DNA of 64,000 bases from the NCBI GenBank assembly GCA_014773175.1, contig VXCM01000265.1, positions 99,501-163,500 of the forward strand. Reading direction: 5' to 3'. A program made the position numbers and the translations under genes. A model generated the notes under the pieces. That model made no database searches, was not told the origin of the DNA, and was given only the letters and a program-made list of their open reading frames with translations. The DNA is from Lucifuga dentata. Its lineage: Eukaryota > Chordata > Actinopteri > Ophidiiformes > Bythitidae. How positions within the stretch are numbered: position 1 is the first letter of the stretch; each line of letters opens with the position of its first letter. Positions 10,230 to 23,832 of the stretch are shown piece after piece.

Positions 10230-12342
10230 CTGCAATGATAAAGCAACAGGAAAATGTTATGGCCCTAAATCCGTTCAGCCATTATTGTGCAGAAATAAAT
10301 ATTTCAGCCTCCCTCTTTCATGCGCTGGGAGAGTATGGGTCTGGGCCTGTCAGGGAAGTGAATGACAAGAATTAGTGGTGCTGAGCTCCCCTGGCATGGT
10401 GAGGCATCCTTCAGTGGCTGGCAGGATGAGGGATGGGGGTCACTTGTGAGTAGCCAGGATTCAAAACAAAAGGCTTCAGAAATGCGGCGGGCAGGATGAA
10501 TTTGTCAATGTCTTGTGCCTTGAGGCGCCCAGTTTCGCCTGACCCTAACCCTCCATTCCCAAGACAAATCACTCTGTCACAGTTCACCTTCACTCCCCAG
10601 ACACAAATTTAACTTGTCATCCATCATTTTCACAGAGAAACCGGACTACACTCGCAATCACAGATGGAATGGAAGGGAAACTTTTCGCAACTGTTCCGCC
10701 ATGGGGGTTAGGTTGAGATTTTAACATCAAAGGGGCCTTTCTTAAAGGAGAAATTCTGCTTTTCCACTGGTTTTTATGACATGTAGCAAAGAGGGGTAAG
10801 AGGTCAGCCCAACTCCTTTCCCCCGTGTCTCTCTCTCACACACACAAACACATTCACACAGGCATAAAAATGATGGACGGTGTGAGGGCTAATGTTAGGG
10901 CCCTGCAAAGTTCAAGTCATGGAAGGTGCACAAAGGCAATGTGTGTGTTGTCTCATCCTTCACACTGTCAACATGCCATATTAAAGCATCCTGTGAGACT
11001 TTATTGACATTTCAATCTGCCAGATTTCAACTCAGACAGAATATTTCTCAAGGATGTTTTCTCACAGTTCATAAATCACATGAGATAAAAAGATTTTCCT
11101 TAGTAGATAATGGATGAATAGATGAGATAATTCCTTGTTCAACTATTATCAACAGTTTAAACTCATGCAGAGTGTAGTTGCTGATTTGGCTGCAAACTTT
11201 AAATTATCTGTATTCAGAGTGATCAGCATACGGTATGTTTGTAGTTTTAAGACAAAATTGACTTTAAATTAGCTTCGAATTCCAGTCAATATTGTCTTAT
11301 TGCTACAGGTTAAAGTGAGATCCAGACAAGTTACAGTGTGACTAACACTCCTCTCTAGTTCTGTTACAGTGTTAGTACCATAATACACACTGACGCAGAA
11401 ATCTGTACATGTAACAGTCTTATCATGACAACCTGCAAATGGATGTGAAGGTACAGTAAGTAAAATGTACACATTCATCAAAGAAAAGAAAGAACTTACT
11501 GGAAGGAGAAGGAAAAAAAAAAGGAAAACTGGATTATGAAGAAGTCAGTCATTCATTTAAATATCAGAACAACAAATTTCACATGGATTTCCTCCAAAAG
11601 TGGGATTATTGAATGATTTAGTCGGAAAATCAGAGAAAATTTCTAGTGGGGGTTTCTGAGTTATGACTCAACAAAAACCTTTAATCATGTCCACATGGTG
11701 GAAAAATCATGTTTTATGTCAGCTTATTGGTATTATACATGTGCACTTTTATTACACAGTTTTAGTTTTCCTGATCAACCATCATCTTATTTATCTCAGT
11801 GTTTCCAAAGTTCTTTCTGGACTTCATATTGCCATAGTCCCAAATCCGAAAACCCACGAGACACATGGAGCAGACATACTGGCAGCTTCTGTGAACTACA
11901 AAGCAAAATGTTGCGACAATTTTCTTGTGTGGCAAACAAGAAATCAGCGAGTAAGATGGGCTGAATGCCTTATTTCTAAAGGCATCAACATTTCTGCAAA
12001 CACATGCTTGATACCCACAACAACAGCTGACAGCACCAAGCCGGTATGCTGGCAAAGCTGCTGGATGACAACTTCTTATGAGGTCTAATTAATATACTGG
12101 CATGAAGGATGAACGGAGAGATGAACCATAAACCATAAATTCTACTCTATTTGCTTGTTTTTTTTTTTTTTTTAATTTCCATGGTAATTGTTATCTACAA
12201 ATATAAATGCAAAAAAGGCTAAATTACAGTATATTTTGGTATTTTGTAGAGCTATTACAGTTGATGAATTATGTAATGGCAGTCATAATTTCAGCATAAT
12301 TTATTTTCTTATACTTGATTAAAATTGCAAAAAAAGTGCCTG

Positions 12343-12690
12343 TGTTCTGTTTTGATATTCCTATTTTCATTTACAGACATATTTTGAAATGTTTGCGATG
12401 CTTTATGTGCAAAAAACACATTGACCCACTTCTACTTGCAGCACCACTGTGCACACTGAGTGAAACCTTGCCGTTTAGGTACTGTCTCTTTAAGACCCCT
12501 CTCCTGAAAGTCTGCTCGCTTCTGATTGGGTAGGTGTGGCAGACCTAACACACCCACGATGGACCGCGAAACATGAATGTCGGCTAGCTTTCTAGCCTCA
12601 TACTTGGTGGGCCTAACTACAGATAAATTCATACGTGTTACATGTTGATGTAAACATTGTTATATAAGTAAATAACTAACAAAGTAAACA
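12343..12690 (+). mobile_element. Family-B element, 5' part
   Basis: It shares with the other B copies GAAATGTTTGCGATGCTTTA, the 'CACCACTGTGCACACTGAGTGAAA' block, 'TAGGTACTGTCTCTTTAAGA' and TACATGTTGATGTAAACAT. The true left TIR is not recognisable. The copy stops near 12690, before the L2-like tail. Confidence 0.7.
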
Positions 12691-12699
12691 ACTAGCAGG

Positions 12700-13390
12700 A
12701 CAGGTGACTGCTCTATTTTGCCCATTTGTTGACCCAACTTTGCCATTTCCTCTCCTTAGATCTAAATAACTATTTAATCCTTTCTGCTCAGTGTGGATTA
12801 CTATAATTATCTTTCATTTCATGATATGCTCTATTTTTTGTTTTTTTTAAATGTTGTCCCGTGTATGCTGCTTATTTCATTCTTGTTTTGTTTATGTGCT
12901 ATACTTGTGCATGCTGCTTGCTTGTGTACTTGTTTTTTGTTTTTTGTTTTTTTTTATGTGCCATGCTATATAGACATTTTTTTATGAACATCTTTTAAAT
13001 TGACATTTAACAGATATGTGACTCCTGAAACCAAATTATTTTATTACTATTACTTTTCATTACGAAAATGTTCTGCTGTTGATATTCTGTCTGTGCATAC
13101 TTCTTGCAATCTTGTTATTTTGGTAGTTTTCCACTATGACACTGAATTAATAATGTGTATTTTATAGCTCTTTGTATTTAAAGTTTTTTTTAAATTTTTT
13201 TTAAATCTGATTTTAGGATGCCTTTTAACATATGGCCAGGGACAGCAGATGAAAATTAGCCTTCTTGGCTAACTCTGGCTCATTTATAGTTTTCTGTTTT
13301 TGCTGATGATCAATGAGCATTGTCCCTGACAAATAAACTAATAAATGAAAAGAAATAACAATAAAAATGAAGGTTTCTACTGCTCTGTTC
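12700..13390 (+). mobile_element. L2-like non-LTR retrotransposon 3' end (truncated)
   Basis: At about 13236-13345 the sequence has the pattern of fish L2/CR1-type LINE tails: CAGGGACAGCAGATGAAAAT, TAGCCTTCTTGGCTAACTCT, GGCTCATTTATAG, then a second TTGTCCCTGACAAATAAAC and an AATAAA-type end. The T-rich sequence before it (from about 12700) would be the 3' UTR. No reverse-transcriptase coding is visible. The 5' boundary is uncertain. Confidence 0.55.
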
Positions 13391-13399
13391 TGAGCTCAC

Positions 13400-13672
13400 C
13401 TACAGACTACGACACAGAGTCTGGCCAAACACTCTGCTAGCCTTGTACTTCTTGAGTGTGTCTAACCAGCCGTGTTCAATGTTTTACATGTTGATGTCAA
13501 CATGTTACAGAAGTAAAGCAGTAATCTAAAAGGAAGCTTTCAGGGCATTTCAGGGTTCATGAGTTTGTCTTATTGTTTTGCAACTTTGACAATGTTCAAC
13601 AGATAATGCCTACTGTAAACTTTTACACCTTAACAAAAACGGAAATGACAAAATGCAATATGCCTCCTTTGA
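13400..13672 (+). mobile_element. Family-B element, 3' part
   Basis: It shares TACATGTTGATGTCAACATG, TTTCAGGGCATTTCAGGGTT and the end ATGCAATATGCCTCCTTT with the B copy at 37.6-38.0 kb. It overlaps in content with the piece ending at 12690, so the two are probably separate partial copies, not one interrupted copy. Confidence 0.7.
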
Positions 13673-14886
13673 GGAAATGTAATAAAGATAAATGCAAATG
13701 ATTGGGCCAGTAGCCAAGTGGGGAAAAATTATTTTAAACATTGTAATTGTTCTTTCATATAGTGTTTAAACTGTAATGACAACCAACTAATTTACACAAA
13801 GTTAATCTGTGAATATAATCTTTGTATATTGGCTTCTCCTGTATACCATATAGGAGAAGCATTATTTCAGGTGCTGTGAATAGAGGCTGTTAACTATTGC
13901 CACCTGTAAATGTGTGTGTTGTATGTGTGTGTGGGTGTGAGATGGGCTGCAGTCCTGTGGGTTATGTTATTAGCTGCTCGGTTAAAAGGAGCCGCATGGC
14001 GCAGGGGGGGAGCCTTATTAATTGTTGTTTTCTTGTCACCACCGCTGCGTGCACTGGCTGATTTAATCAGTTAAATTCACAGCCAGGGGAGAGCGGCTAA
14101 GAACCCTTCCAGCATTAACTACAGTGCAGCTTTCTGCTCTCTCTCTCTCTCTGCAGATTTCCATCGCTGGTTTCATTACTTTTTATAAGCGTTCTTGTTT
14201 TAATGCACAGATTGGAAAACTAACAAAGTTTAAGAGGTGCAGTAAAAGCACTTCACTTCCAAAAAAATGAGCACCTTTTGCTTTTAATGAAACTAACGCA
14301 CGTAATTGACTTGAGTCCCAGTGCTGCTGAGATTTGCTAAACGGAAAACACAGGAACGATACACACACACACTCACAGGAAATATGCACATATAAAGAGT
14401 TTTTTTTAACACTTTTCATGCACCACCTCTATCTGCAAATATGTTTTGATTGATGCTGCTGATGAAAATATTCAGCAATTAATCTTATTTTGCAATGTAA
14501 TGGTATATTTTTGTAATCAGTTTTCCCACCATAGTAAAGCTGTAGTTTATCACTTTCACACATTCATTCATATGATTTTGACACTTAAAACTGTTTTCTG
14601 TTTAAGTACACTTCTTTCTACAGCTGCAAAATCTGTTAATCATATTTTAAATGCATTTTTTTTTATAAAGTTAGTTAAATTTGAACATAGTAGGAGGAAT
14701 CTTTGAATAAGTATTTATTAACATTAGACCTATCTCGGAAACAAGCTCACATTATCTGAAAAAGAATTCTACTGCAATGTTTTAAAATCTTAGTTCCTGC
14801 TTTGTCTTCAAAAATCTGAGTTTTGATTTATTTCTTCATTTAATGTACAATTTGTGTGTGTGTGTGCATGTGTGTGAGAGCAAGAG

Positions 14887-14922
14887 AGGGAGGGAGGGAG
14901 GGAGGGAGGGAGAGGAGGGAGG
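14887..14922 (+). repeat. GGGA tandem tract
   Basis: About seven GGGA units, preceded by a TG tract (14850-14875). It matches the G4 pattern on the plus strand. Confidence 0.85.
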
Positions 14923-17759
14923 CGGTAGCTTTAACGAGGTGAGACGATGAATCTTCTCCTTGTTAAGATAATTATGATCAGCCTCATTGTCAGAGCTAAT
15001 ACTTCACGTGGGCTGTCTTTACGCTTTGACTACCACTTAGCCTGTGTAAGCTCACCATCATACATCATGAGGCCATGTGTGTATCAGTGTCTGTGCGTGC
15101 GTGTGTGTGTGGTGTGCTTACATAAGTAACCCTTATGTGCGTTCATATCATCTGAACACTTGACATACATGTACTAATATTTATCTGGAGCAGAAACTGA
15201 GCACCAGAAGCAGGGAGGGAAAAGTGAAACCAGACAAGGACGGCAAAGAGGAGACGTTGACCCGGACAGCAGCAGACATTCAGTGGCTGATCAATAGACT
15301 AATACTAACGCAGACAGAGTGATTGATAAACCGCTGCTGACAACAGAGGGAAGAAAACTCTCCATCATTATTGGCTGAAATGTCAGTCACTGCTGCCAAT
15401 GGTGTGTGCTAGTGTCATGTCAGATATCCTCAGGCAACACATGAAAAATGGAGGATGGCAGCTTTGGTTCTTTTACATGTGTCACACTCTCTCTTTTCTT
15501 ACTTCTGCTTTTGAAGCGACTGCCTGAAAGAATCGTATCTGCCGTGTTTTAGAAAATCCAAAGAGAATAGGACAATAGTGAATTTTGGCTTGGCAGCAGC
15601 ATCCCTGAATCAACTTCCTGTGTTAAATGTACTAAGAGAAAGTAGATATATTAAAAAGTGTGCCAACATCTGTACACATTTGGAAAGACCTGGGAGTCCA
15701 TGCAGGTTCAATCCACTGTTAGACAGATGATGTCCCCTCTGATTCCAAAAGGAGGACCAGAGCTGGAGAGCGACAGGCAAATTGACATCCTGTTCAGAGG
15801 CCAACAGATAAATGTTTGATGAATTGACCAATACTGAGGCTGTGATGGCCTTCATATGTGCATAATGGACTATCCAGGGCACACTTTAGATTGGCTGCCA
15901 GGATAAAGCACTGTAACGAATGACCAAAAGGAGAGGACCTGGTAAATCCAGTATGTGGACTGGCCTTAATAAACTTAATAAGGAAAGTGAATGGATGAGG
16001 TATGGCTGGAGAGAAAGGAGAGAGTCCAGAGAAGCATTCAGCCTGTCCAAAACAGTCAAATAAAAAAAAATATGGTGGATCCTGCCACACAAATTACAAA
16101 ATATTTTCTGTTTATGTTTATTCAGCCTATTATTAAGTCCTTAAAATGAAGGAAAATCATTTTAAAATAATTTAAAGGATTTTGTAAAATGATTGTCAGT
16201 GTCTTGTTACAAGTTAAAGCATCTGCCTCAATCTGTCTTCAAAATTACAAGCATAAAAAACTGCATAAGTGCAATTATATGCATTTTTAATCTGAAGAAA
16301 AAAATCAGATAAAAGTTATCGTTTAATGATTAGTCAGCGCAAACAATTTTAAGCCCCACCTACTTTTCGTCTTGACGCAAATGCAAAATTGTGGCAATTA
16401 TAAAAAAATGGATGTATACTTAAACATGAGGATAATATGTTAATAGACTTGAATTATATTAATATAGCAAGAATATGAGTCTCCATGCATCTATTTTGTT
16501 GCTCTAACCCAAAACAAAATTCCAAACAAACATCAAAAATACCATATAAAACAGTATCAGGATTAGTTCGTGATGAATACGGTGGTATTATCTATAAAGG
16601 AAATTAATACCCTGTAACTCCTCAAACCCCCCCAACATCCCCCCTCCCACCTCCACACGGATCAGGTCTATTCCCTCCAGCTATAGTTTATGGTCTATAC
16701 ACACCTCTATACTCTGATGGAGATGGTGAATTAGACTGTCATTATCTCTCTCTCTCTCACCGTCACTTCTCAGTGTGACACTCCTCTCTCTGTCTTGCCA
16801 GAGCTCAGGTGGCAGTCATTTAAAGATCACACATCCAGGACACATATCCCTCCCTGAATGCATGTCAATTCACACATGGGAAGAGGATTACACGTCTCCT
16901 CCCAGGCAGCTGCAATTACTATTAATGGCAATGCAAATCATTAGAGAACATTTGGGGCCGCCGGCAAATCTCTCTTTTTTTTTATGTGGGTTCACTCTTA
17001 ATCTGTTTTGAATATTACGCTACGCTTGCTCCTGATAGCCGACGTGGAAAACCATCACTCGCTACAAAGACATCAATTGGAGGTGGCATGTCAGAATGGA
17101 CTTTACATAGGGTTACATCATTTCCAAAAAACAAAAATCTCTTTTTAGAGAGCATAAACAGATTCAAGCAAGAAGAAATCTGTGAAATGTAATTAGCAAA
17201 GTTCTTAGATGATGAAGTTAAAATATCAATGATCATCAATGATTTTAATCGTGTGAAAAGTTCAGATTAAGTTGTGGAAAAGATGATCTCTCCATTACAC
17301 TATCCTGTCTAACATTTAAAGGTATGATCTGATATCCAAATGCAAACAAAAGGGTCAAATACACCACCAAAAATCAAAGGGCGCTGGAAGGTGCTATTAC
17401 CCTGAAATTGACAAAAATAGGTCTTTTTAAGTCTTTAATGTTTCATGAATCTGTTATAGTTTTATTCAGATCAGTAATCTCTGTAAACACAACAGAAAAA
17501 CCGGCCTATATTTTACATTACACTCGGTCAATTAACACACAAAATGCAGATTTTTCATTATTAAGACAAACTCTTCAATTATGTATGTGAATTTAAACTA
17601 AAATTAAGGATGGGGACTTTAATGTTAATACCAATGTGGATCCTGCAGTGCCAGAGTTATAGACTACCCCTGTGGATATCCCTGCTGAGTGTGTGAGGTT
17701 AATATTCTCTCCCAATGTCATTAGTGCTGGCAGAGGGGCTGAGAGCTGTGTGAATCAGA

Positions 17760-17786
17760 TGGGGGGGGGGGNGGGGGGGGGGGGGG
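17760..17786 (+). repeat. Poly-G tract with single N (17772)
   Basis: G11-12, N, G14, followed after a short gap by a CA-rich tract. It has G-quadruplex potential and is difficult to sequence, so the true length is uncertain. Confidence 0.9.
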
Positions 17787-19590
17787 CTGACAATTGACAC
17801 ACACACACGCACACACACAAAGAGACAGGCCAAATCAAAGGCACTGTACTGGAGTCAATGTGGCCTGGCCTCATGCTTCCCCTTGCACCTCCACCTCCTG
17901 TCTGATTAATGGCCCTGGATCAACCATAGCTCAGGGATAAGGAGTTGACAGACACTGCTGTCAGGTCTAACCTCATAAGCCTTGCTTGACTGTGGTTTGG
18001 CTGGACTAAAGTTTGAGCTCCAACAATAGTGTCTTTTGCGCTGCAGAAGCTCAGGAACCTTCGAGGGAACTTTGCAAAACCCTTTGTTTTGACCCATTTG
18101 GTCCCAAAGCTATAGTTCCTGAATCTTTTTTTTTTTTAGCTCCTCCTCCTGGTTTAGGAACTGCTGCATGGAACTCGCCAGACATGCGAACATTGTTGAT
18201 TGGTCACATGCAAGCCTTCGCAGTTGCAATGTTTATTAAAACCTAGATTTACTCATAACACGACGAACTGTTGAAAAAAATCACAATAATCAAAGCGCCT
18301 GGCACCTTTCGCTTCAGAGACTTGGATATGTTGGGAGACTTTCGCTTGAGAGACTTGGTCTTTGTTGGAGACATTAGTATGATTCCTGCAAGATGAGGAG
18401 ATGCAGTGGAAAAACACATACATTTTCTTCTGTGTAGCTCTCTGTGTTAAAGCGGTTAAATTAAGTAACTTCAAAAGAAAAAAAAAAGAAAAATTAGAGC
18501 ATTTTTCTGTGTGACAGATAACTATCTCAAACACGTTTCAACTCTCTATGAGCTCTATTTACTGGGTATAAAAAAGACAAAAAGTAAAAAAAATAAAAAA
18601 TAAAAGCAATGGCATAACTTTCCATGTCAGCACACTGCGACATACATCATACGGGGAGTCAAACACTATGTTGGTCAAGCCAAGATCCCTCAGAGCCTAA
18701 ACAAAACTTTCCCCCCTTATAGTGCCTGGAACTGTGTTGCAGTATAGCCATGAGTCTTGTGAATGTTTGTGCTGAAAGATTAGTTGTCTATCCACATGAC
18801 AAACACCCTCCTCTCTCAGTGAGTCAGGGCTGAAAATCAATTCACTGATGGCATCTCAGTCAGAGCGTACATCTCTGCAGCACAAACAAGCACAGGCAAG
18901 CTCTCATTCACGCTACACATGCTCACACATCTTCAGATAAAACCACAATGACACTGTTGATCAGCCAAGTCATATTGCTGTTGGTATACTGTAAAAAAAA
19001 TAAAATAAAATAAAAAATAAAAAAAAAAGCACGTTAAATTAAGCATTGAGTCCTATGAGGAAGAATCCCTCAGCTGTCTGCCTGAGCACCGCTCTGCCAT
19101 TACAGTGTTCAGGCTCAGTGCTTGTCAACATTTCCCTGAGAGGGGGAGCCATCCCGCATTACGTTTGAGTGAGTTCAACTGTCAACTGCCAGCCATTTGT
19201 ATGCCTCAGCATCCACCTAATAGCAAATAATCACTACCCCGCGCCCTCTTCATGGCAAATGATCGATGTTGTCTTGAAGTTTGATGGATGACCCTGCCAC
19301 AGTGATGTCCAGGCATGCATTAAAAACCACCTCTATGAAATATCTGTCAGTTTGATGAAGCAACGCTCAGAAAATTGCAATGCCTGTGCACAGAGGGATG
19401 CATGCGCATGGATAAAAAAGAGAAAATGAACAAAGCAAGAGTAAGCCTCCTTTCAATTCACAAATTTCCCTGTACTAGTGGGAAATCTAAAAGGTGATTG
19501 GGCCTGGGGTGTGATTGGTAGACAGGAAATACTAGACGCAGAGTACCCAAGTACCATCTGGGATGCTTTTCCTCGTCTCACCCTCCCTGC

Positions 19591-19616
19591 CTCACACACA
19601 CACACACACACACACA
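19591..19616 (+). repeat. CA microsatellite
   Basis: About 12 CA units in otherwise unique sequence. Confidence 0.9.
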
Positions 19617-20739
19617 GACACATACACAGAGAGAAACAACTCCCTATTACCTCTCAGTGTTCAGATTAAAATGCACAGCACCACAATCTTTGATCTCCCA
19701 CTTGCTGACACAAATCCTTTCAAGCCTCAACATTTTCCTGCAAAGGTAATTAGTGCTAATTAAAAAGTTTCAAAAGCAGTCTATGACTGCTGTTGATGCA
19801 GCTGCCGCTGCCGCTGGTGCTCAGGCGTGCCCTCTGTCAGATTACCCATCTACCCCCTCCCCAGGTCCTGCGGATGTGCGTGTCAGCTGTGTTCCTGCCT
19901 CTTTGCGGCAAAGATCCCATAACTAGAAGGAACTAGTCAGAGTAGAACTTGTGTAGAAAATCTGGAAGCACAGTAAGGGGTCTAACTGGTGGTTCTCACC
20001 CCATGACAAACCTGTGCTCTGCAGGAGAACATGCAACGACACGTGTAACAAATATAAAACCTACAAATACAACAGGTGTAGACATTAATTTGGATATCCT
20101 AGCTTGGGGGTGTTTGTAAACGCAGCATAATGAACTTGATAAGGGATTCACTTTCATAGGAATGTCACTGCAGAGAAACACATCATTTAGCATGTGCTAG
20201 GATTTGCATAAAGATAACAAAGAATTGTCTTGGCGTAATGAATAAACACATTTGTAATTAAAGCATTTCCTGATAAGTACGATTACGGTGATTTGAGAGA
20301 AAGATAAACTTGTGCATCAATGCAAGTCTAGCTGCTATCATTCATTCACCCGGCTGTCTTACTGCTTTCATCAATCCGTTATTATGATATAATTAGCTGC
20401 CTTTCCAGCATATTATTAAGTGGCTTGCTGAGTGTCAGGTACAGAGGCGTCACAAAAATGACACACAAAAAGCAATATCATTTCACAGTGTTTCAAAAAG
20501 ATAATTACATAATCTCAGCATGGAGAGCAGGCACAAAAGTGATAATTAGACAAGTATTTTTGCCAATTAAAGTCTCAAGCACTGGATGTCTTTTGGAGCA
20601 TGTTGCACGTGCATGTACAACAAAACAGAAGTATATTGTTCGTGTAAAATCATTAAAATATCAGGATAGTAGGACTGTATCAAGACTAATTACCACTATT
20701 ATAATTTCTGTTATTTTCCCACATTTTTATAGTTTAATA

Positions 20740-21722
20740 TAATAGGGAGTATGTGCTGAATGTGCTGCAAAACTAAAGGTTCAAGCCTATAGTAATACAG
20801 TCGGTAAACCCAAAAAGCTTTATTTTTGATTAGTTGTTTACTTCTGTAACATTTTACATCAACATGTACCACATGTGAAAATGCAAACCTACACACCTAG
20901 GCTGAGTTATGCTTTCCGCATGGATGTTTGCAAGGATATGAGCTGACACAGAAACATGATGAGCAGACGTTTGGAGCTTTTATACTGTGCAGTTTTCACC
21001 TATAACCAATATTATCACAAACTGTAGGGGGCAGTGTCTAGAGAGCATAGTACCATAGAAGAAGTCTGTTGTTTTTTTTACAAATGGTGTCGCCCCTGGA
21101 GTGATTTTCACGAGGAGGAGCGACTGTGTTTACTGCTGCTCCTGTGACAAAAAGAAAAAGGAGATGTCTCTTAAATGGTCTCTTAAGGTCTCTTAAATGT
21201 TTCTATGCCTTCCAGCAGTCTCTTCTTTTCAAAGATTCTGTGAGATTTCATGCCAGGAAATTTTTGTCATCTGACCTCGATGATCTTTCACTGATTGGTC
21301 CTACGGTTGCCTGTATTCATGAACCTTTGCTACAAGCAGCTCCTCCATTTTTTAAAATTTCCTTGCAGTTACAAAATCTGCGATGGTTGTGGACAGATGT
21401 ATGTATGTGTGGATCTCGTGTATTTTTCTGTGTGATGTCAATTTGTCCACGTGCGCCTCGTAGAAGCATCAAGTGTAAAACAAGCCTTAGACACATCAAG
21501 CATGAGACTAGCAAGCGTTTGTCCAACATTCATGTTTTGCAGTTCTATGCATGAATACAGCTAGCTTTTTAGGAATGGGCCTTAAAGAGACATTACCTAA
21601 AACAACCTGTTTTCCCTCAGTGTGCACAGTGGTGTTATAGCGAAGGAGAGAGTGGATTACTGTATTTTTTGCATATTAAAGCACTGCAAAGGTTTAAAGT
21701 AGATCCCCTAAATGACAACAGG
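20740..21722 (-). mobile_element. Family-B element in reverse orientation, split by a family-C element
   Basis: Read on the minus strand, the right part (21722-21491) gives the B 5' half: TTTAGGGGATCTAC, TTGCAGTGCTTTAATATGC, CACCACTGTGCACACTGAG, GTAATGTCTCTTTAAGG. The left part (20896-20740) gives the 3' half: ACATGTTGATGTAAAATG and AGCACATACTCCCTATTATA. The family-C element (20897-21490) sits between them. Confidence 0.7.
20897..21490 (+). mobile_element. Family-C TIR element nested in a family-B copy (~594 bp)
   Basis: The left end is CTAGGCTGAGTTATGCTTTC, then CGCATGGATG. The right end is the inverse-related GAAGCATCAAGTGTAAAACA, then AGCCTTAG. ACAC is found on both sides, but the flank is itself repetitive, so the duplication is uncertain. 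A 142-codon open frame on + (21126-21554) runs out of the element into B sequence, so I do not call it a gene. Confidence 0.65.
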
Positions 21723-22424
21723 GCTGTTATTATGTTATCGCGTGATTCAGGTGTGCCAAAGATATTGGCAACTCTGTCAGTGTCAAAGTTCAGTGTGCAG
21801 AAATATTTAATAGAAGCTGGAAGCTTTTGACTCAAAGACTGAGCAAGTAATGACTACTTTGAGGTTTTTTTTTTTTAGATAGTAATGAATAACACGACTA
21901 CACTTTGCCTCCAGCAACCTATTAATAGGCTAGGATTGACATGTAGGTGTACCAAAAAGAAAAAGGAGGGAAACAAGAAAGTAACTGATTTGACCTTTGG
22001 GATAGTTCTTTCTTTCAATGTTGTTGTTTTTCTTGTCTTACACAATAGAAGGAGATGATAGAACATGTCACTGCACAAGGCAGTTTGAAATTGAATGCCA
22101 TCATTTTAATTTAAATGTTACATTCTCAGTGACATCTTTGTCAATGCATAATTGGCGCTGAATCCCAGTTTGGATGTACATATTTATCATTCAGTGTGAG
22201 ACACTCAAAGACGCGGACAGATATGTTGCTTTGATGAGATGACAGATGTAAATCAACTGTCACTCTGTCAGTTAAGCTTTTACAAGCTTTGCACATAAAC
22301 ATGCATGATTAGAAATAGCAAACATGCTAGAGGATGAAATCACTGTTTGAACTCCATATGTGTGTAAATAGGATAATTTGATCCGAGTCAAGAGGAAAAT
22401 ATAACACATGTATGTATGTGGTTT

Positions 22425-22882
22425 TCAAACCTATAGTCTGTTTACTCTGGTCCAATCAGTAAATGAGTTGTTGCTTTTGCTGCGTTTACCATTGTGGTTT
22501 AACTCAGAGAAAATGTCAAGCAAGAAATTCAAAACAGGAAGATCTACGCCTGGTTATCTATTATAACATGAAACAACAACAAAACAGAATACGTTCCAAT
22601 TCGTAGTCATCATTCGGGTCATACACCAAGTGGAACCATGGCAGGAGAATACCAAATTCAAATGCTAGACATCTAAAAAAAAATTGCACATTATAACACA
22701 TCGTTGCTGAGTTTGTGGCCAGACAAAACCATTTTAAGGAAGTGGACTCAGTTTGATCACAAAGAAACTGTGAAGTGTTTCATTTGGGATAGAAACATGT
22801 TTTGGTCCAAACCAAAGTACAACTGCTGTAATCAGACCTGCCCAAGTGAACTCTACCAAACTAAGTCTGATTCAACCAAATA
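22425..22882 (+). mobile_element. Possible hAT-like TIR remnant
   Basis: The right end GCCCAAGTGAACTCTACCAA, then ACTAAG, is typical in style of fish hAT-type non-autonomous elements, from memory. The left end TATAGTCTGTTTACTCTGGT is a weak inverse match. No coding region is visible. Confidence 0.35.
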
Positions 22883-23818
22883 ATGAACATATGCAGAAGA
22901 AAATCAGAGTACGTATTGACAGAACACTCCACTGCTGATTATGACAAATCTATCTACGCTCAATATACACACAGACTGGATGACAAAGACCTGAAACAGT
23001 AGAGATCAGAGTACCTTCCTGGACTAGAGGTTCTCTTTATTGAAGGCCTTCTGTCTCTGCAGTTCTCTGACATGACAGCTTAAAGGAGATATGTGATGGC
23101 CTATCTGCCCGTGTGTTAACCACAGGCAGCAAGCAGTGCAGCTCCTTGAGAAGGGAAAAAAAAGCATAAATTCCTCTATCTTTGACTCTCCCTGCCTCTC
23201 TCCAAGTCTTACTGCTGGCCCATTACCTTTACAGAGTGAGGCTCATTAAAGAAGGCAAGTCGAGTCAAATCTTTCTGTAATTCAGCAGAGGTGAACTGCT
23301 GTCAACATCATTAACTGTCATTCCTCCAACTCACTCCAGTACTTATGAAGTGTTCTTTATTGTGTAATGATCCAAATCTCTTCTCTAAATCGGCCCTCTT
23401 CAAAGGCCCTGGAGGACATACCACCCATGCAGCCGGCTGATATGTCAGAGGGCCAGATTAAATGTGGCTCCATCATTACATCCCTCTTTGTGCTTAAACA
23501 GATGCAGCATTTCAACCTGTGCTTCAACTAGCAAGTGCAGTTCATCAGAAGAGAGCGGAAGAAAGATTGGCAGCATTAAAGCATTTCTAGAAGGATGCAG
23601 CTTTTCGAGCATTGCTGTCTTATCTATGTTGAGGTTCAACCAAGTCCTTTCCAATTGTCCGTTTCTGTATTTGAATAGTATTTACTGATCTCATAATGCA
23701 ATTGGTCAGGCTAGCTCCATCGCTAATTATAGTGAGAGCTAGCCTGCTTGTCATGCTAGATGTCCTCTGAGCCCTGTCTTAAGAGGAAACCTCCTTTATG
23801 CTTCCGCCATTGTGTGTG

Positions 23819-23832
23819 TCCCNCCCCCCCCC
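23819..23832 (+). repeat. Poly-C tract with single N (23823)
   Basis: CCC, N, C9. It separates two loosely similar stretches containing CGCCATTGTGTGTGTCC and CGCCATTGTGTGTCCCC, possibly an old imperfect duplication. Confidence 0.8.

Noticed and set aside
12343..13672. One family-B element interrupted by an L2-like LINE
   Set aside because: The two B pieces overlap in content (both contain the TACATGTTGATGT region), so they are better read as two partial copies.
21126..21554. 142-codon plus-strand open frame
   Set aside because: It runs from a family-C TIR element across its end into family-B sequence. It is not conserved between the two C copies and has no recognisable domain.
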